A stretch of DNA of 64,000 nt from Gracilimonas sp040117685 (GCF_040117685.2 NZ_JBEDYP020000003.1:1-64000), one strand, 5' to 3'. Counted from the first letter of the stretch, positions 51,201 through 60,325 are shown. Made by a program: numbers and translations. Notes: generated from the sequence alone by a model not told the origin.

Positions 51201-53965
51201 GTGGTTTCTGCAGTTACAGAATCGATGAGTACCCATGTAGTATCAGCACCATCTTCAACCATAGGATTGGTGGCAACGAATTTACCTTCGAAAAGGGTAC
51301 CGTAAGCATCTCCGCCATTTTCAGCTGATAACGTGATATCCTCGCTGCCATGTAAGGTGTTGTCCGGCTGCTCAAGGATAGCCACACGTTCGGTTGTACC
51401 GTTATGCGTGTTATCAATGCGCAGAGCATAGGAGGTATCGGCTACGGTGACTTGTGTACCATCAAAGCGATCATATTCAAAACCGTACGTCACGGTTCGG
51501 AGCAGATAATCGCCGTCGGCTAAGTCAGTAGTTAAGAACGGATAGGTATAATCACCGGCTCCGTCCAGAGAATCTACAGGTAAGGTTACCAGTTCAGAAT
51601 AGGTAGTATCCGTTTCGTTATACGTACCATACTGGATCATGACGCTGTCAACCAGCTCGCGGTCGCTTTGCAGGTCAAGATCAAGTTCAAGTGTATCACG
51701 TACAGTGTTGTTGGCAAAACCATCAAGTAAGGCTACCCATGGCTGTGCATTATTAAAAATCTGGATAGTTCCAACATTTGGAGTACCAATGTAGTTCTCA
51801 TTATCATTTCCAAATACATCGGTAAAGTTTACGGTTATATCACCAGAGCCGGGAGTCAGATCCACATCTACGTCCATATCATTATCCGGGATGGCGAACT
51901 CTACCGTATAGGTATCCGATGTTTGAGCAGTGATTTCTCCAATAATGGTATTACCACCGTAATCCAGTTCGAATTCGGCACCATCAGCGGCTATGTCATC
52001 GGCATAATGGGTGAATTCAAGCGTAAGAACTCCACCGGCATTAATCGGAGGGTAGTTGCCGTCAGCGTTATCAGCAAGGATATCGATGCCGTTTACTTCC
52101 GACAGGATATAATCAGCCGATACGTTATCAACGTTAACCGGGAAGTACATAGGCATGCTTTGGTTGCCCAGATTGTCGGTTGATATAACTCTGAAAACAA
52201 ACATTCCATCAAATAACTCGTTGGTTAGATCTCCGTCATAGTCTTCCGAATCGAAAGCGAAGCGGAATGGATACTCAGTCAGCGAAGCTGCGTTAAAGTA
52301 ATTTGTAGTAGAATCAATAAGTACCCGCTGTACATCTACATCCAATTCATTGAGATCATCGTCTGTTGAATTGAACTGTACTCTTGTATTATCGCCGGTA
52401 ATGTAATCGGTTCCACCAAAATCGATGGCGTCAAGCAAAGCTAAAGTCAGCGACGGTGCGGTCGTATCATAGAAAACCGGGTTTGCCCGAGTATTGAACG
52501 TAGAGCCATCGGCATCAGAAACAACGGCCCGTACATAATACATTCCTCCATCAGTAAGCCCAAGATCAGCCGGTGTATCAAATACTCCGTTTAGAACGGC
52601 ATCATCCAGAGTATAGGTAGTATCTGTGGTGGCAAAATTAGGATCGCTCGAAAGCTGAATGGTTGCTCCGGTGTATTCTCCTTCCTTATTAGGTACAAGT
52701 TCAACGGTCAGGTCATCATTGAAAGCTGTATGAGGGTAGGGCTGCATCAGGTAATAATCATCGGTGTTAAAATCGATGATATCTATATTATCTGTATCAG
52801 ACCCGCTGTTTCCGGCCGCATCGGTAACCTCAAGCGTAATATTGCCGTTACTTTGGGTATAAGGCTTAAGATTTACATTGAAGATAAATAAGGTATCACC
52901 CTGAACGGTAAGTCGTCCGGCGTCTTCATGCTCTTCGATAGTGCCAGAGAAGAGATCTCCAAACAAAGTAAGGTCAAAGTTATAGTCATCTCTTAAGCTG
53001 TCTGAACTTAAATACGTATCCCGCACGTCATAAATGAGTGTGTTAACTCCTGTATTTGCGTTAGGAACAACATCGGCTGTAGGAGCCGCTCCATCAATGG
53101 TAAGTAATTGCACCGTTGGTGCGGTGTTGTCGTTTATAACGACTGTCTGACTTTCTACAGAATTGTTATTTGCTCCATCTGTAACCTCAAGATCTATGTC
53201 AACATTAATTGAGGAAGAAGGTACATACTCTGTAATATCTAACAGGAAAGTGAAATCATAGTCTAATGAATCATTCATTGTAGTATCAATAAGTACACCA
53301 TCCGTCAAAAGAGCGGCAATAGTACCTGATATTTGATAGGTAGTATCTGTAGTACCATTTTCAAAAATAGCCAAATCAAGTACAAAATCGTCATTAGAGA
53401 CTTCCAGAAAATCATCCTGAAGGTTAAAACGTAATGTATCGCCACCTATCCTTGGTTCATTATCAACAGAGTAGTTGTCCAAGCCATATGCTGAAATTAC
53501 AGGTGCGTTTACATCAACATACACATCAATATATGCAGTCTCTTCTAATGTAGTGGCACCACCACCAACACCATCATCATCTGTGTAGGCATCAACCTGA
53601 ATGGTGTAGTAGTTCCCTGGATCATAACCTCCAAGAGCAACGTTTATATCATTACCCTGAACTAAGAATTGTTCGTTTGTAGCTAATTCATTCAGAGTAC
53701 CTGGCGTACCCAACTGAGTTAAGGTAGCAGCTGATAATGTATCTCCTTGTGGAAATACAAAAACATCTACGTAATCTAAACTGTCAGTAATAACTGCGTT
53801 TAGAATATTCAGTTCGAATGTAACATTTGCATTCCCTATGATCGCATCAGCGGAAGGACTTGCAAAGGCATTAGCTTCGAATGCTCCGGTTTGAGAGTAC
53901 GCATACTGCGTTCCCAAAAAGAGTATAAAGATAGCATACAGAAATGGTAGAAATCTGGATCTCAT
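48269..53965 (-). CDS. Giant T9SS-secreted surface protein, 1,898 residues
   Basis: A very large exported protein. The signal peptide (about residues 1-24, AYS-Q) is followed by many Ig/cadherin-like beta repeats rich in Asp, Thr and Asn (repeated forms such as DNTAPTV, DTTAPSL, DISPSGT and VTDAAGN). The last 90 residues, with NYPNPFNPTTTI, VYNTLGQEV and GMYIYRIVAG, form a type A T9SS sorting domain. The protein is thus exported across the outer membrane and anchored or released as an adhesin or cell-surface polymer. It lies between two related kinase-regulator pairs and has a regulator-type palindrome 136 bases upstream of its start. A terminator follows it. Confidence 0.93.
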   Translation of the reverse strand: MRSRFLPFLYAIFILFLGTQYAYSQTGAFEANAFASPSADAIIGNANVTFELNILNAVITDSLDYVDVFVFPQGDTLSAATLTQLGTPGTLNELATNEQFLVQGNDINVALGGYDPGNYYTIQVDAYTDDDGVGGGATTLEETAYIDVYVDVNAPVISAYGLDNYSVDNEPRIGGDTLRFNLQDDFLEVSNDDFVLDLAIFENGTTDTTYQISGTIAALLTDGVLIDTTMNDSLDYDFTFLLDITEYVPSSSINVDIDLEVTDGANNNSVESQTVVINDNTAPTVQLLTIDGAAPTADVVPNANTGVNTLIYDVRDTYLSSDSLRDDYNFDLTLFGDLFSGTIEEHEDAGRLTVQGDTLFIFNVNLKPYTQSNGNITLEVTDAAGNSGSDTDNIDIIDFNTDDYYLMQPYPHTAFNDDLTVELVPNKEGEYTGATIQLSSDPNFATTDTTYTLDDAVLNGVFDTPADLGLTDGGMYYVRAVVSDADGSTFNTRANPVFYDTTAPSLTLALLDAIDFGGTDYITGDNTRVQFNSTDDDLNELDVDVQRVLIDSTTNYFNAASLTEYPFRFAFDSEDYDGDLTNELFDGMFVFRVISTDNLGNQSMPMYFPVNVDNVSADYILSEVNGIDILADNADGNYPPINAGGVLTLEFTHYADDIAADGAEFELDYGGNTIIGEITAQTSDTYTVEFAIPDNDMDVDVDLTPGSGDITVNFTDVFGNDNENYIGTPNVGTIQIFNNAQPWVALLDGFANNTVRDTLELDLDLQSDRELVDSVMIQYGTYNETDTTYSELVTLPVDSLDGAGDYTYPFLTTDLADGDYLLRTVTYGFEYDRFDGTQVTVADTSYALRIDNTHNGTTERVAILEQPDNTLHGSEDITLSAENGGDAYGTLFEGKFVATNPMVEDGADTTWVLIDSVTAETTDGIFTTDVDELTLEGLFDIDNVEGVFTFRAVGFDSAGIYQNITGNMDDPMAVATIEVFYDDISPSGTIAVNGMSIEHPSSPVNADDWGSQSFTDFNSWSGMVTIGFELDEEENDFNRAILDIRRGAAREPGDYDDFRSSQDQTIATMTGAGATYELDVDELDPGAVYVLTMYLIDDFGNRYEAGTVEFTAVGPRAHITGLSDEHGDIYVQATPHTQTAILEVSTDSGATYEQVSVIEDGDFSYFQSFGYDAYKYTSMNLEDFQLPLGNLMFRLTAGENEELYESEHQNSTTIMINHSESSDVRAKAGPEVNQMQGVFTPITSDDIDLSLYRAKGEINDIRVEIAPINTNDNVSLFLLADQNTFSTLNSLEWAIFPRWADYTDSDWFGISSPLEAIDGNYLGFKDENDAIRLDDDVDITGGGKFYAYVTTVLPTGETIMTREIIEVQRVAAQNGGMVVSQDGNFMIDIQENTLDKNANLMIEEDPSSLFFTHASEAQYGQIGTAYYLNSFTSNAVRDGRRVNFSISYNPADIMDLNENGSTDDEIAALCVGFTDVGDTEISFQGILDKQIDTDNNMFHFTMEYLPTTAMRLALVLEGAVVNNPGSMRVVNTSIDSDVPYVNEDHFLSITVSDDKVNSFNEYWMIVDGSIIGADTYSADGLENGWKIVADNDIEDLNLNEGLHTVRFVITNNNGNRLDMTYDFIVDKKKPVISQDIQFVDMIQSGHKNTLSFIVRDAMAGNQAGSGVALDEIYVDVYLIEPDKRYGAYDTASGTWHYRQDVFKRYFKQYSEGDFMMGEGSRSDSMGLYFEVVFNQELEVSGYEFVVHNGDFVFDEDSLEICETVCREDDFEIENYYEGGIMDRASNQANAVSFTVGIDPTVTSNEEENIIPEKFHMDQNYPNPFNPTTTIQYGIPEASDVIMKVYNTLGQEVMTLVNDRKSAGTYKVQFDAATLASGMYIYRIVAGDFVQTKKLMLIK

Positions 53966-54100
53966 GATTACCCCTTGTATTATTTATTGTTTGTTTAGTA
54001 ACCCCTAATCAGTTGAGATAAGCGTACCCACTTATTTATTCGCTCCCCGTAAAAATGACTAGATGTGATGTTATATGTACCGAAAAAATACTAATTGATC

Positions 54101-54118
54101 ACCACCTGTTTATGCAGT
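54101..54118. promoter_or_regulatory. 7-4-7 palindrome, site 3 (surface protein promoter)
   Basis: ACCACCTGTTTATGCAGT: half-sites ACCACCT and ACTGCAT. It lies 136 bases before the surface protein start (53965, minus strand), in the 393-base divergent gap 53966-54358 that also holds site 4 and no gene. Confidence 0.55.
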
Positions 54119-54280
54119 TTTCAATCAATAATGAGCCTAATGTGTGAATCTTATCCCAATGAGTCAAATTATATCTGCATTATCAGAACATAAAATTAAC
54201 AGTCAACAGGGCTTACCATAGCCTCTTAATCACACCAAATGGCTTCCCTTGATTTATTGAGGATTAACAGCGTACTTCAA

Positions 54281-54298
54281 ACAACATACCTATGCGGT
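54281..54298. promoter_or_regulatory. 7-4-7 palindrome, site 4 (before the 213-residue gene)
   Basis: ACAACATACCTATGCGGT: half-sites ACAACAT and ACCGCAT. It lies 61 bases before the ATG at 54359, a distance similar to sites 1 and 5 before their regulator genes. Confidence 0.55.
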
Positions 54299-54358
54299 GA
54301 TTCGGGAAGAAAATCTCGTTAATTCTTCTACATTTTAAATCTAAATTGGGTAAGCAAT

Positions 54359-55000
54359 ATGAAAGTAATACAAAAAGCATTTTTGGTTCTATTCTTTGGG
54401 GTATTTACAACAGGAGCACTACATGCTCAGTATTCAAATATGGATGTACAGGATCCTGTAGAGATCTCTGATTTGTTGCAAACACAATCATTAATGCACC
54501 CTGAATTTCCAGACTCATTGGTTAGTAAGTTAGAATTTCCAATTGAGGTATTTATCAAACAGAAAGGGGGAAATCGAAAGGGTGCTTCCTCAAAAAGTGA
54601 TGGATTGGGCGGATTTATGTCCAGATTAGTTAAGAATTCACCAATGCAAATGGATACAGCAAGACTAAGATCTGGTAATAATCAGCCAGTCACATTAATA
54701 CTTGTTATTCCGAGTAAAGATTTGGGCCAGGGTAATTATCAATTAAGAGGGGTTACTACCAATTTTAATGAACATTTCAGACCCACCTCAACAAGTACAA
54801 AAATTTTGCCAAACAGCAAGGGAATAGAAATTCATTATTATTTCCACAAAGGCATTCCAAAACTTCCGAAAGATCATGAACACATTGAATACGATGAAGA
54901 AATGGAGGGTTTTAAGGAAGGGATGAAGGCGCACAAAGCATTGATGGTGCAGCACATCTATGGTCATGTGTGTGACCCAACTCACGAAATATGTAATTAA
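54359..55000 (+). CDS. Secreted hypothetical protein, 213 residues
   Basis: The signal peptide (MKVIQKAFLVLFFGV..., cleavage LHA-Q near residue 24) is followed by a mature part without a domain I can name. It includes a basic, glycine-rich stretch (KQKGGNRKGASSKSDGLGG, about 67-86) and a histidine-rich tail (HYYFHKG, HVCDPTHEICN) with two cysteines. The gene is preceded by palindrome site 4 and followed after 27 bases by sensor kinase 2, so it is probably cotranscribed and could be a ligand or accessory protein of that kinase. Confidence 0.7.
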   Translation: MKVIQKAFLVLFFGVFTTGALHAQYSNMDVQDPVEISDLLQTQSLMHPEFPDSLVSKLEFPIEVFIKQKGGNRKGASSKSDGLGGFMSRLVKNSPMQMDTARLRSGNNQPVTLILVIPSKDLGQGNYQLRGVTTNFNEHFRPTSTSTKILPNSKGIEIHYYFHKGIPKLPKDHEHIEYDEEMEGFKEGMKAHKALMVQHIYGHVCDPTHEICN

Positions 55001-55027
55001 ACCTCAAGCTTCTACTAAAGAAAACAC

Positions 55028-57952
55028 TTGGTCTTTTTGAAAATAGAATTCAACACAGCCAGTCTTTGTCTAAAAGGTGTGGCTGTGTTCTTTATTACTT
55101 TTCTTTGTATTGAATCTACTTTGGGACAGGGATTTTCATTACATACTTATTATTCACCTCAGGAGTATGGTTCACACGTGCAGAACTGGACGGCTGCAAA
55201 GGATACTAATGGATTCATTTATATTGGTAATGGTTCAGGTTTGATAACATTTAATGGGGTGGAATGGGAAGGAACTCACATAGGCGAAACCGGCAGGGGA
55301 AATTCAATTTTTACCTCTAGTACAGGCAAAATTTATGCAAGCGGCTCAACAGATTTTGGATACCTGGCACCGGACTCTACTTCTTCTTTTAGCTATGAAT
55401 CTATTTCACAAAAATTTTATTCAGAAGAGGAACGGGTTCCCGGACAGTTCGAAACCTACGAGCAGGGAGGTAGCTTATTTTTCAGGCACTCATGGGGTAT
55501 TAATAAATATGATGGACAGAATCTGACTAAGTTTGGTATAGATAAAGGCATATTGGGACATTCAGCCAGGATGGCCGATTCAATTTTAATAGGAGCTCCC
55601 CGGGGTATTGTATCATTTAGTTTGGATAGAGAGGGCAGCTTTAATTTTAAAAAGGGCTCTGAAATATTTGCTGGGAAGCACGTCTGGATTGCCAACAATT
55701 ATAAACCAGGACATGTGCTGTTTGGGGACTGGGGAAACCTGCTGATTGATTATGATGGTTCTTCTTTCAGACCATTTATTACGGAAGTCGATGGTTATTT
55801 GAGAGAACATCGCATTTACGATTTTGAAGTAATTTCAGACAGTGTATATGCCATAGCAACTCTTTCTGGTGGGGTAGTTTTTATAAACGAAAAGGGTGAA
55901 CTCTTAAAAATGTTCACTGAGAAGAATGGCCTGGCGACTAATCAGGTTTATGATCTTTATTTTGATGAAGAAAAAATACTTTGGCTGGGACTTCAAAAAG
56001 GAATTCAGAAACTATTATTGGATGAAACACTAATAATATATAATGAATCCTCTGGTTTGAATGACATTGTAACCGGTTTTGCATTTAATGCCCAAAAGGT
56101 TTTTGTCAATACAACTTTTGGATTGTTTAGGGGAGAAGTCATTCAACCCGAACGAACTATGGAGTTTACAGAAGTAGATACCCCTGAAAGCATAGTGCAT
56201 GTATTCAGTTGGAAGAACCTTTTTTATGCATTATCAAGTAACGGACTGTATAAGATTGACGAAGAAGGAAGTTTTGAAAAACTGATTAATGATCCATACC
56301 TGATAAAGGTGAAGTCGAAATATGAGACAGATCGAATTTCATTCGTGAATCAAACTCATCTCATTCACTTCGATGGATCTCGGTTTGAGAAATTATCATT
56401 GCCGGATATACATACACCCGGGGATGCACTGTTAACCGGAGATTCACTTTTTGTACTAAACCCTTCAACAGGTTTGCAGTTAGTTGTCAACGGTACCGTG
56501 ACATCAATCCCATTCGGAACTAATGAGGAAGCTATTAACCTCTACAATGAAATTGATAGTATTAACAATGACATTTATGTAGCCGTAGAGGGGGATGATG
56601 TTGAAATCTCATTCTACAAATTTGAAAGAGAAGTGAGCTTTATGAGTAACGAACATTTTCTATCAAAAATCCCTGAGTTCAATTCTAACCAGGTAGTTAC
56701 ATTTCAACAATGTTCAGATTCAGAGATTTGGTTTATTGGGGGGCTAAGAATTGTAAGGATATTTAAAGAAGCAAAAGAATGGAAATTGGATGAATCGTCT
56801 TTTGGTTTACTCAACGGAGGAAGCGCTTCGGAAATAATTAATACGATAAATTGCGAGTCAAATGGGGTGTGGTTTGGTGGAACAATCGGGCTTTTTCACC
56901 TGAAAGAGCCCGATTTTAATTATGACACTGACTTCAAAACCAATATCACCGGTATTTACATAAACCGAGACTCGCTGATTTATGGAGGCTTCGGCGAACC
57001 GCAGCAGCCTATTATATTACCCTATGCCAATAACGAGCTCAGGTTTAGTTATGCAGCTGCCAGTTATGTGGCCCCTGACCGCAACCAGTACCAGGTAAAG
57101 CTGGAAGGATTTGATTCAGACTGGAGCACATGGACGTCCGAAACCCAAAAAGATTATACCAACATCCCGGAAGGGGAATATATGTTCAGGGTCCGCAGTA
57201 AGAATGTGTATGATGTAGCAGGTATCGCCGATGCTATTCCATTCGAAATTTTACCCCCCTGGTACCGAACCTGGTGGGCCTATTTGTTATATACGTTTAC
57301 CATTGCCGGGATTTTGTACCTGGCCTATAAAATCAGGATTAATCAAATTCTTCGGGTACAACGAATCCGGAATAACATTGCCAGCGACCTTCACGATGAG
57401 GTTAGTGCCACTCTTAGCAGTATCAGCTATTTTGCAGAGGCTATAAAAAGTGACAAGGTGAAAAAAGACAAGAACCGGTTCGTTAATTTGATAGCCAACA
57501 GCGCCGATGACGCTAAAGAGAAAATCACAGACATCGTGTGGGCGATCAACCCGGAGCATGACGACTGGCCGGCTTTTCTTTCCAAGTGCCGCCGTTTTAC
57601 GTCAGATTTGTTGGAAAGTAAGGAGATGGAATACAGCCTTAAAATCGATGAGTTTATCCCCGGTAAGCTCGACATGCAATTGCGCCAACACCTGTGGCTG
57701 ATCTTCAAGGAAATGGTGACGAATGCCGTACGTCATTCCAAAGCCACCCAGCTGGATGTTATCATGAAGTACGAAGAAGGGGAGTTAAAACTGGTAGTTC
57801 AGGATAACGGTGAAGGCATGGATGTGGATAGTGTACGAAAAGGGAACGGGCTGGTGAACATCCACAAACGGGCAGAGCAGATAGATGGAGAGATTTCTTT
57901 GAAAACATCGGAAGGTTTCGGAACCCGATGGATGCTGAAAGTTCCACTTTGA
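55028..57952 (+). CDS. Sensor histidine kinase 2 (propeller + Y_Y_Y sensor)
   Basis: A 974-residue kinase. The exported sensor is a two-component propeller (repeats such as IYIGNGSGLITFNG and VYDLYFDEEKILWLGLQKGIQKL), with the Y_Y_Y domain before the membrane (RFSYAAASYVAPDRNQYQVKLEG, split here at about 670-690). One membrane helix (WWAYLLYTFTIAGILYLAY) leads to the HisKA_3 domain DLHDEVSATLSSI (His789) and the HATPase domain (FKEMVTNAVRHSK, DNGEGMD, GNGLVNIHKRAEQI). The kinase part closely matches kinase 1, but the sensor is unrelated. The start TTG 55028 is weak; GTG 55079 is possible. Regulator 2 follows after 89 bases. Confidence 0.92.
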   Translation: MVFLKIEFNTASLCLKGVAVFFITFLCIESTLGQGFSLHTYYSPQEYGSHVQNWTAAKDTNGFIYIGNGSGLITFNGVEWEGTHIGETGRGNSIFTSSTGKIYASGSTDFGYLAPDSTSSFSYESISQKFYSEEERVPGQFETYEQGGSLFFRHSWGINKYDGQNLTKFGIDKGILGHSARMADSILIGAPRGIVSFSLDREGSFNFKKGSEIFAGKHVWIANNYKPGHVLFGDWGNLLIDYDGSSFRPFITEVDGYLREHRIYDFEVISDSVYAIATLSGGVVFINEKGELLKMFTEKNGLATNQVYDLYFDEEKILWLGLQKGIQKLLLDETLIIYNESSGLNDIVTGFAFNAQKVFVNTTFGLFRGEVIQPERTMEFTEVDTPESIVHVFSWKNLFYALSSNGLYKIDEEGSFEKLINDPYLIKVKSKYETDRISFVNQTHLIHFDGSRFEKLSLPDIHTPGDALLTGDSLFVLNPSTGLQLVVNGTVTSIPFGTNEEAINLYNEIDSINNDIYVAVEGDDVEISFYKFEREVSFMSNEHFLSKIPEFNSNQVVTFQQCSDSEIWFIGGLRIVRIFKEAKEWKLDESSFGLLNGGSASEIINTINCESNGVWFGGTIGLFHLKEPDFNYDTDFKTNITGIYINRDSLIYGGFGEPQQPIILPYANNELRFSYAAASYVAPDRNQYQVKLEGFDSDWSTWTSETQKDYTNIPEGEYMFRVRSKNVYDVAGIADAIPFEILPPWYRTWWAYLLYTFTIAGILYLAYKIRINQILRVQRIRNNIASDLHDEVSATLSSISYFAEAIKSDKVKKDKNRFVNLIANSADDAKEKITDIVWAINPEHDDWPAFLSKCRRFTSDLLESKEMEYSLKIDEFIPGKLDMQLRQHLWLIFKEMVTNAVRHSKATQLDVIMKYEEGELKLVVQDNGEGMDVDSVRKGNGLVNIHKRAEQIDGEISLKTSEGFGTRWMLKVPL

Positions 57953-57957
57953 TTAAG

Positions 57958-57975
57958 ACCACATAAGCATGTGGT
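57958..57975. promoter_or_regulatory. 7-4-7 palindrome, site 5 (kinase 2/regulator 2 gap)
   Basis: ACCACATAAGCATGTGGT: perfect 7-base half-sites around AAGC. It begins 5 bases after the kinase 2 stop and ends 66 bases before regulator 2. Best-formed site together with site 2. Confidence 0.7.
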
Positions 57976-58041
57976 AGGTTTTTCGGTAGAACGGGCTATA
58001 TTCAGGGAAGCAAATATCTTACAAAGTAACAAGGGCTTATC

Positions 58042-58680
58042 GTGATTAAAGTTGGTATCGTAGAAGACAATGAGTACATGCGGGAGGGATGGGAAACCTT
58101 TATCGACCATGAAAGGGATTTAACGGTAATCGGAAGCTTTGGTTCGTGTGAAGATGCCTTTGAGTCCGATGCCATCAATAAAGTGGATTTGATGATTATG
58201 GATATTGGTCTGCCGGGAATGACCGGTATTGAAGGGGTGAAATACATGCGGGAAAACCACCCGGATGTGAATATCATCATGGCAACGGTACATGATGATG
58301 ACGACCATATTTTCGATGCTCTGAAAGCCGGTGCTGTGGGATACCTGATGAAAAAAGTAACACCCGATGAAATGGTACATGCTATTCGTGATGCCCATGA
58401 AGGCGGTTCACCAATCACCCCAAATATAGCCCGAAAAGTGATCGCCACTTTTCAAAAGGCAGCGGATTTGGAAGAAGAGCTGTCGGATCGTGAAATACAA
58501 ATCCTGAAAGAGTTGGCCACCGGTCGTTCGTATGCAGCTATAGGGAAAAAGATATTCTTGTCGGTGGATGGAGTCCGGCATCATATCCGTAATATTTACC
58601 AAAAGCTGGAAGTGCATTCCCGTTCCGAAGCCATAGCCAAAGGAATTACCCGCCATATTATCGATCCTGACAACGATTGA
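58042..58680 (+). CDS. NarL/LuxR-type response regulator 2
   Basis: A 212-residue regulator starting at GTG 58042, with a receiver domain (D54 phosphoacceptor, E8/D9, T in ATVHDDDD, K in MKKVTP) and a LuxR-type helix-turn-helix (LSDREIQILKELATGRSYAAIG, then VDGVRHHIRNIYQKL). It is a paralog of regulator 1 with the same motifs throughout. It is bracketed by palindromes: site 5 upstream and site 6 starting 20 bases after its stop. It is the probable output of kinase 2. Confidence 0.93.
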   Translation: MIKVGIVEDNEYMREGWETFIDHERDLTVIGSFGSCEDAFESDAINKVDLMIMDIGLPGMTGIEGVKYMRENHPDVNIIMATVHDDDDHIFDALKAGAVGYLMKKVTPDEMVHAIRDAHEGGSPITPNIARKVIATFQKAADLEEELSDREIQILKELATGRSYAAIGKKIFLSVDGVRHHIRNIYQKLEVHSRSEAIAKGITRHIIDPDND

Positions 58681-58700
58681 TACGCCTGTTTTCTGTTAGA

Positions 58701-58718
58701 ACCACATTATCATGCGGT
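58701..58718. promoter_or_regulatory. 7-4-7 palindrome, site 6 (after regulator 2)
   Basis: ACCACATTATCATGCGGT: half-sites ACCACAT and ACCGCAT (6 of 7 equal). It is followed by a partial half-site (CGTGTGGT at 58729-58736) and then TTTGGG, TACTAACCTAA (58771-58781) and a terminator, as after regulator 1. Confidence 0.65.
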
Positions 58719-58787
58719 TTAATTGGAACGTGTGGTTTTTAGTTTGGGCGCAGTAAGTCCTTCCAGACTATACTAACCTAATACACT

Positions 58788-58822
58788 AAAGCCCTGTCTT
58801 TTGATAAAGACGGGGCTTTTTT
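58788..58822 (+). terminator. Terminator after regulator 2
   Basis: AAAGCCCTGTC (58788-58798) pairs with GACGGGGCTTT (58809-58819), followed by TTT. It matches the terminator after regulator 1 in stem sequence and in the preceding ACTAACCTAA block. Confidence 0.9.
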
Positions 58823-58892
58823 AATTTCACATGCAGCGAAAATATCCCGATATTCAGCGCGAATTTCAGATGTACAAACCACGCAGCTTTTT

Positions 58893-60264
58893 ATGAAAGA
58901 TTTTATTCGCATCGCATCGGGACAAGGCTTTTGGGGCGATCTGCCCAATGCACCCGTCAATCAGGCAAAAAAAGGGCCCATCGATTACCTGGTGATGGAT
59001 TACCTGGCTGAAGTAACCATGTCCATCATGCAAAAGCAGCGCATGAGAAATACTGACTGGGGATATGCCCGCGATTTTGTGAATGTTGTAGAACAGGTTT
59101 TGCCGGAAATCAAAAATGACGGAATTAAAGTAATCAGCAATGCCGGTGGAGTGAATCCGATGGCTTGTAAGGATGAAATTTTGAAAGTAGCCAAAGAAAA
59201 AGGCTATACCGGTTTAAAAGTAGCGGTTGTAAACGGCGATGATATTCTAAGCAATATTGATGAATTGATAGCAGACGGTCATGTAGCTGAAAAATATGGA
59301 CGATGGGCGTCCTATTTCGGAAATAAAGGATGACCTGCTCAGCGCCAACGTATATTTTGGCTGCCAGCCTATTGTAGAAGCTTTGGAGGCCGGGGCTGAT
59401 GTGATCATTACCGGAAGAGTAACAGACACCGGACTTACGCTCGCACCTATGATCCATGAATTTGGATGGGAGGCGGATGATTTCGATAAAATGGCGGTAG
59501 GGACCATTGCCGGACACATTATAGAATGCGGAGCCCAGGTGTCGGGCGGTAACTTCACCGATTGGGAAAAGGTGGACGATTTCACCGATATAGGATTCCC
59601 TATCATTGAAGCGTATCCAAACGGAGACTTCTTCGTTACCAAACACGAAAACACCGGTGGACTTGTAAGTGAGATGACGGTAAAAGAGCAGTTGTTGTAC
59701 GAAATCGGGGATCCTTCAGAGTATATTACCCCGGATGTAATTGCTGATTTCACTTCTGTTAAGGTTGAAGAAGCCGGAGCCAATCGGGTAAAAGTGACCG
59801 GTATAAAAGGCCGACCCGATACACCCACTTATAAAGTATCAGCCAGTTATAATGACGGATTTAAACTCTCCTCAACACTGGTTTACTGCTGGCCCGATGC
59901 CCTGAAGAAAGCCGTTAAAGGTGCTGAAATCCTGGAGAAAAGAGCTGAAGCACTTGGGTTGAATTTCGATGAATTCAATAAAGAATATATTGGCTTTAAT
60001 GGAAATACAGAGACCCCTGTAACAGAAGAAGCCCTGAATGCGGAGTTTGATGAAATTCAGATGCGGGTCTCGGTTTCAGGAAAAAGCAAAAATGATTTAA
60101 ATCGCTTTGGGATGGAAATAGCACCTCTTATCTTAACGGGTCCAAGCGGTGTAACCGGCTTTGCGGGAGGGCGGCCCAAAGCAAGCGATGTGGTAGCTTA
60201 CTGGCCGGCTTTGTTGGACAAGGATGCAGTGAGTCCGAAAGTCACTTTATTTGAAATTAAATAA
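58893..60264 (+). pseudogene. AtuA-family (DUF1446) gene with one frameshift
   Basis: Two overlapping frames make one protein of about 456 residues. The N-part (58893-59333) starts KDFIRIASGQGFWGDLPNAP and continues NPMACKDEIL; the C-part (59296-60264) has FGCQPIVEALEAGADVIITGR, VTDTGLTLAP, GHIIECGAQVSGGN and the final GVTGFAGGRPKASDVVAYWPA. This is the acyclic terpene utilisation AtuA family (in Pseudomonas needed to use citronellol). The break is at GCTGAAAAATATGG (59287-59300): one A fewer joins VAEN-MDDGRPISEI. It is either a homopolymer sequencing error or a real frameshift with possible slippage. Otherwise intact. Confidence 0.85.
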
Positions 60265-60325
60265 TTAATCATCATCAAAGCACAAACCCTGACTGGTTTG
60301 CGCAAGAGTTAAAAAAGTAAGAATA

